DNA of 64,000 nt, from assembly GCA_011833715.1 (NCBI GenBank), contig CM022398.1:37463793-37527792 (forward strand), in the 5' to 3' direction. This document shows, piece after piece, positions 60,601-64,000 of this stretch. The notes beneath the pieces are model-generated. The model worked only from the letters and a program-made list of their open reading frames with translations. It was not told the origin of the DNA and searched no databases. This DNA comes from Carcinoscorpius rotundicauda (lineage: Eukaryota > Arthropoda > Merostomata > Xiphosura > Limulidae). The position numbers were made by a program, and so were the translations under genes. The first letter of the stretch is position 1. Each line of letters opens with the position of its first letter.

Positions 60601-61491
60601 GCGAAACACTTTGTGCTATTTTTGTTTTTTTCTTTTTGGTCTGTTCCCAGGCAAAATTACGAGCTTACAACGCTAAAATTCGGGATTCCATTCCCACTGT
60701 TGACTCTCATAGATAGTCCAGTACTCTAAAAGAAACAAGGAAATCTTCCTTGTGTGTCTTTATGTTGCTAGGAGTGGAGCACTAATTTTGAATTGCGAAT
60801 GAAGACATAAGCTAAAGAAACTAAAAGAAAGTACAGCAAATAAAGTAGACAGAAAATCAGATGAAATCCAAATGTAATGATAACCAAACCGACTTACTTT
60901 CAATAGTTGAATAACGTGATAAAATTTAAGAGTAGTATGATAGGGCACATAGAGTCTATTGTAACAAACAAAGAATGTAAGAGTAGATTTTTCTTCTAAA
61001 ATAGAACCTCTATCCAACACATGAATATCATGTCTTATAGCAGTCTACCATGTATACTCCCCAACAAACACTCTTTCTAAAAGAATCAACAACAGTATAA
61101 TCCAGAGAATACGCTAAGAACACAGGTTTACAAGCTATAAATAATATATTGGCATATGTATGAGACAGTATCTCAGCATTATTTGTTTAAACAGTATTTT
61201 CTGATAAAATCTATAAATATCTGTATATACACACTAGTATATTGCTTCCAGAACATGCAAAACATACAAAAATATTTTTGTAACTCTGAAAAATCTCTCA
61301 GGAAAATTAATACCAAAAGACTAAATAACTTGATTCTTCCTAGAAATGTTTTAAATATATATTATGTGTTTCTTTAAAATAGAAAAATAAAGAAGAGATT
61401 AGTCGTATATTTATTTATTTATTTTCAGCAGCAGGATTGAATACCACTCATCTGGACATCAACTACAATGAAAAATTTAGTTGGGTAAAAG
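51448..61491 (+). CDS. DUOXA: Dual oxidase maturation factor, 5' half (four coding exons)
   Basis: Coding exons 51448-51615, 54103-54160, 58704-58838 and 61429-61491 join in phase to 141 codons. The protein starts MVKGWFDAFRDNDEAS, has a first membrane segment at about residues 30-52 ending in FPGIRKK, a second at about 60-76, then an extracellular loop with WHVAEATVST, GLNSVNITLQ (N116 glycosylation site), N125-T-T and INYNEKFSW. This is the order of DUOXA/NIP (mol in Drosophila). The family escorts dual oxidase from the ER to the plasma membrane, where the pair makes hydrogen peroxide for barrier defence and cuticle or matrix cross-linking. DUOXA proteins are usually a little over 300 residues, so more than half, including the later membrane segments, lies beyond 64000. 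No partner DUOX gene is visible. Confidence 0.92.
52418..52528 (+). mobile_element. SINE family 2, diverged
   Basis: 'cctcagtggcttgaagactt', 'aaaaccgagtttcgattctc' and an AAACAAACAAAC tail. Confidence 0.7.
52978..53222 (-). mobile_element. Tc1/mariner-type internally deleted transposon (MITE-like)
   Basis: Terminal inverted repeats tgttcggaaagtcactgt at 52986 and its complement acagtgactttccgaaca ending at 53214 (one further mismatch beyond). The pair is flanked by TA-rich sequence, and the outer bases ATACA are also shared. Only about 245 bases remain. Confidence 0.85.
53008..53181 (-). pseudogene. C-terminal scrap of a Tc1/mariner (DDE) transposase
   Basis: The minus-strand frame gives SISRQQLIAMLRNKIRRIQA, then CIDANGVTFNIVH, ending at a stop (53010-53008). 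This resembles the end of Tc1/mariner-type transposases, where 'R...C...nGghf.h' closes the protein. The catalytic domain is gone. Confidence 0.6.
53225..53246. repeat. (TA)n microsatellite
   Basis: About 11 units, lodged between the mariner derivative and the SINE. Confidence 0.95.
53252..53386 (+). mobile_element. SINE family 1, 3'-truncated
   Basis: The head has A- and B-box-like parts ('gcccggcatagcaagttgg', 'gcgggctcgaatttccgtcg') and half of the body; it stops after 'caatccttttattcgttt'. Confidence 0.85.
54103..54160 (+). CDS. DUOXA: DUOXA second coding exon
   Basis: 58 nt, KFSTLIYLTTSLFVGIVIM plus one base, most of membrane segment 2. Acceptor tttctttcag, donor ATGC|GTAAGT, phase 0 in and phase 1 out. 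Confidence 0.9.
55990..56094 (+). mobile_element. SINE family 2, diverged
   Basis: 'ttcacggacttgcaatgc', 'gcagagcacagataggcc' and 'tagctctatgcttaactac', same order as the other family 2 copies. Confidence 0.65.
57969..58436 (+). repeat. 234-bp perfect-period tandem duplication
   Basis: Copy 1 is 57969-58202 and copy 2 is 58203-58436. I see one substitution (tgctacatgc against tgctgcatgc), so it is recent. The period is a multiple of three and both copies keep the same open frame (VYRINCEQIMLLNLDQGVMC), but no protein family is recognised and the frame closes soon after each copy. Confidence 0.95.
58704..58838 (+). CDS. DUOXA: DUOXA third coding exon
   Basis: 135 nt: two leading bases, 44 codons, one trailing base. 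Acceptor gtttttccag, donor CAAG|GTAAGG. It encodes the start of the extracellular loop, with the conserved W83-H-V and the NIT site at N116. Confidence 0.93.
58839..61428 (+). other. DUOXA intron after coding exon 3
   Basis: A stretch 58.93-59.05 kb (aattaattaataaacataggc ... cagctcagaacctt) recurs in diverged form at 60.35-60.48 kb. A weak SINE family 2 copy lies at 60646-60735. No coding exon is recognised. Confidence 0.7.
61429..61491 (+). CDS. DUOXA: DUOXA fourth coding exon
   Basis: 63 nt. Donor AAAG|GTAAGT. The acceptor is a triple CAG (61426-61434), so three in-frame 3' splice sites three bases apart are possible; I give the first. It encodes GLNTTHLDINYNEKFSWVK, the loop segment with a second glycosylation site. 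Confidence 0.9.
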
Positions 61492-61909
61492 GTAAGTGTC
61501 GTTATTTTACCATAGGACTTAGTTGTTGGATCCTTCACCAGTTGCTCATTTTCTACAACTAACAATAGCTTGGTTCTAACTCTGTATGAAACTAGTCAAA
61601 TATTTTTATAGTTCTTTGGGGATATAAAACTGAATACCATTTTGAGCTCAGTCGTATTGTTTAGTATAGTGTAAAATATTATTTTACAATACAACTTGAA
61701 TGTAAAAGGTTCAGGATTTTGTTTTCCATATCCAGAAACCAAGCAGGTGAATATTTTATTTCTTTTCACTTTCGTATTTTTGCCTATAAAACCGCAATAT
61801 TCGTAGTGTGTTGAGTTTTCATTGCATTACTGGTGTGCATAAAAAAAAAGTTTTTTCGATTCTAGCAAGGGCCAGAAATTCCATACCAAACAGTCATTTG
61901 ATATTTTAT
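61492..61909 (+). other. DUOXA intron after coding exon 4, first part
   Basis: Nothing recognisable; no fifth coding exon found before the window ends. Confidence 0.6.
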
Positions 61910-62281
61910 ATGCAAAACGGCTCGTTTGGGTTGAGAAAATATTTTACATAGAAGAGCGAACAATGTTTCGACCTTCTTCGGTCATCGTCAGGTTCACAAA
62001 GAAAGAGGTAACTGACCACATGTTTGGAAGTGGTTGTGTAACTGAGTGTCGCAATGTAGAGGGCGGGGTTAGATGTTTGAATATATAATTTTATCCATGA
62101 TATTAATTATAATGGCGTTCCTTTATATTGGTTTATTTTTGGTTTAAGTTGTTGTATAAGTAAGGCTTCTTTAATTTTGCGTTTGTTTATGTTTGTTTCT
62201 TCATTTAGTATTTTAGTGTTTTCTATGGTTATGTTGTGTTTATTTGACTTACAGTGTTCGAAAACGTGTGAAGGTGACTTC
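61910..62281 (-). mobile_element. Penelope-like element, heavily 5'-truncated
   Basis: Nearly identical to 27744-28112 across about 370 bases; it keeps the end of the nuclease frame (KSPSHVFEHCKSNKHNITIE ... QLKPKINQYKGTPL, stop at 62107) and the whole 3' tail. It is cut at 62281, where the match to the other copy stops. Confidence 0.92.
61959..61991 (-). ncRNA. Candidate hammerhead-ribozyme core in Penelope tail, copy 2
   Basis: Same 33-base block as at 27794-27826 (CTGACGA, GACC hairpin, GAAAC-ATT-GTT). Confidence 0.4.
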
Positions 62282-62833
62282 ACACTTATTTCAAACATAT
62301 AATCATGAAACAAATATTCTCACATAACGTTTCTGCATCCCACAAATTTCTTATTAACATATACACCTCAAAAGTATATTGCTGAAACAAAGATGCTTAT
62401 ATTAAGCTTGACATTCCACAAACTAGATATTGGTATGTGATAATGACTTCCGATCAGAGAAGGTTATGTACTTAAAGCAAAAGCAAAACCAAGTAGGTCA
62501 TCAGTATAATAAATTAGGTCCAGTTTTAATTTGTTTCTTGTTTTGAAGATTAAAATGTATTGCTTTATTAATAAGGTATATTCGCTAGGAAGAACAATTT
62601 TGGCCATAATGCTAATAATGTGTGAAAGGTTCAGTTGATTTGGAAAGTTTATTGTAATCCTAAGATAAAAGCATTATAATAAACAAAAAATGAACATAAA
62701 AATATTCCACTCGACATGCTAACTATTAATAATTGCCAACATTATTAATTAAAACAACTAAAACGATAGAGCATGTTATTAAGAGAACACACAAACAATA
62801 ATTCTTGCCTTCAACCACAGCCGTTCATCTATA
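62282..62833. other. Non-coding DNA
   Basis: AT-rich, nothing recognisable. Confidence 0.5.
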
Positions 62834-64000
62834 TCATTATGTAACAAATTTTTTACTTTTTCTTGTTCCTGGGCAGAAACTGTTATTTACCAATTGTTTA
62901 GGCCTAAAGTAATTGGGAAAAAATCTATTTTTCTCTTCAAACTTTGCTTTTGTGACCTGGGTAATGAAATTTTCAAATTTACCCATTTTCCAGAACATTC
63001 CAGATAGATTCAGTGCTGAGTAGCTGACAGATAATTTTTTTGATCTTACAATAATTTTCTGGTATGTTGTAGAACTTACAATGATTTTCAAAAACCTTTA
63101 AGAATTTTTTAGAACTTTCCATAGTAATATATATACAGGGGCTCACCACTCACCACTTCAGTTTAGTTCTAGCTGCCTAAGTGAACACATAGACCTATCC
63201 GATTTTATCAGAAATGGCATCAAGAAGCTGTGAGCATTCTTTAAACGCATTCTGCTACGTATGCCCCCAATTTATCAAGACAAGAGCGAAGAGCACTCTG
63301 TGATAGCATCTGTTAAAATATGTGAAGCCTACGAGGCATATGTCGGCGAGGATAAAGACAAACCTGGGGCACCTCAATTGCCTGTAACCCGAACAAGTAG
63401 CACCTCTTCATTGATAACTCATCCAGAAGTCTCAAAGCTGTACTGTTCCATAACGAGAATAAGTGTCCGTCTTTTCCCCTAGCTCATTTGGTGCATCTAA
63501 AAGAGTATCTCCATATTCTTATCGGAGGTTATCGGAGACTTCAAAATGGTGGCATTTCTGATGGGTCTCCAAAGAGGCTTTACCAAGTTTCCCTGTTATC
63601 TTTGCCTTTGGGACAGCAAGAACACCGCAGCACACAATAACAAGAAGCACTGGCCACAACAAACCGTTTTTTCTGTGGAAAGGTACAATGTCAAGTGTAA
63701 GCAACTGGGGGACCTCCAGAAGGTTTCGTTCTCACCATTGCATATAAAATTGGGTTTTATGAAACAATTCGTCACAGCTCTTGATAAGAAGTGTACAACT
63801 TTCAAGTACCCTCGAGACTTCTTCCCTAAGCTGTCTGTGAAAGCTGGTGTCTTCGTTGGATCACGAATAAAGAAGATCCTAGAGTGCACAGAATTTCTCA
63901 ATAAGGAAACAAAAAGCTTGGAGCAGGTTTGTCTCAGTGGTTTGGGGTTCTCTTTGGTAATCACAAGGTCAAACATTATGTGGAACTTGTTGAGGCTCTG
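62834..64000 (+). mobile_element. Repeated protein-coding element, family not named, right end outside
   Basis: Begins cattatgtaacaa, close to the end of the fold-back at 26303, and shares its first 125 bases (ttgttcctgg, gcttttgtgacctgg). A TATA-like run with 'acaggggctcacc' follows near 63128-63147, then a frame-broken gene from 63214. The repeat nature of the leader is seen here; that it is a DNA transposon is inference. Confidence 0.5.
63214..64000 (+). pseudogene. Cysteine-rich protein of a repeated arthropod family, frame-broken, partial
   Basis: It starts MASRSCEHSLNAFCYVC (Cys/His pairs as in a small zinc-binding module) and meets a stop at 63301-63303. Another frame continues EAYVGEDKDKPGAP. 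From 63528 a long frame gives VIGDFKMVAFLMGLQRGFTK, CYLCLWDSKN, FSPLHIKLGFMKQFVTALDK, KYPRDFFPKLSVKAGVFVGS, then shifts twice near 63912 and 63955 (GNHKVKHYVELVEAL). I recall many near-identical predicted proteins with this opening and a 'f.CylClWDsr' block in arthropod genomes, without an assigned function. At least three frame changes make this copy a pseudogene. A transposon-encoded protein seems likely. Confidence 0.6.

Overview
This window is invertebrate nuclear DNA: AT-rich, intron-containing and full of decayed mobile elements. There is no operon structure, rRNA, CRISPR array or prokaryotic signal. The tRNA-derived SINE that recurs between 34 and 54 kb (head like a tRNA A/B box, then a conserved body, then an AACA-repeat tail) is one I associate with horseshoe crabs (Xiphosura: Tachypleus/Limulus). 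A chelicerate, probably a horseshoe crab, is my best guess, but it rests on recalled repeat character and not on a search.

Two host genes can be assembled from exons that agree in splice site and phase. On the minus strand, a Kelch-repeat (beta-propeller) protein runs from a start codon at 34165 (the ATG is the last codon of its exon) through exons at 32032-31993, 30923-30846, 24884-24717 and 22765-22686. It gives 123 codons and then leaves my ability to follow it. On the plus strand, the 5' half of a dual oxidase maturation factor gene (DUOXA; NIP/mol in insects) lies at 51448-61491: four coding exons, 141 codons, two membrane segments and the start of the glycosylated extracellular loop. 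The rest lies past the window. A third likely coding exon, on the plus strand at 39162-39552, belongs to a protein I do not recognise.

Layout: 0-3.5 kb, probable very old DIRS-like remnant. 3.5-9.2 kb, AT-rich non-coding. 9.17-15.82 kb, a full-length but dead non-LTR retrotransposon (I/Nimb-like) on the minus strand with a perfect 12-bp target-site duplication. 15.8-18.8 kb, a rearranged duplication of 7.6-8.8 kb followed by a decayed DIRS-type tyrosine-recombinase retroelement. 19-34 kb, the Kelch gene locus with large introns that hold a Penelope-like element and a fold-back element. 34-48 kb, a SINE-rich block with two nested SINE insertions and two long hairpins. 48.5-49.5 kb, a degenerate minisatellite. 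51.4-61.5 kb, the DUOXA gene, whose introns carry a Tc1/mariner-type deletion derivative and a 234-bp tandem duplication. 61.9-62.3 kb, a second Penelope copy. 62.8-64 kb, the start of a repeated, frame-broken protein-coding element of a family I cannot name, preceded by a leader sequence that recurs in the fold-back at 26.3 kb.

The two items I find most worth checking are (i) the frame-broken cysteine-rich element at 62.8-64 kb and its apparent short fold-back relative at 26.3-26.8 kb, which together look like an autonomous/non-autonomous pair of one mobile family, and (ii) three Penelope tails that each keep a hammerhead-ribozyme-like core.
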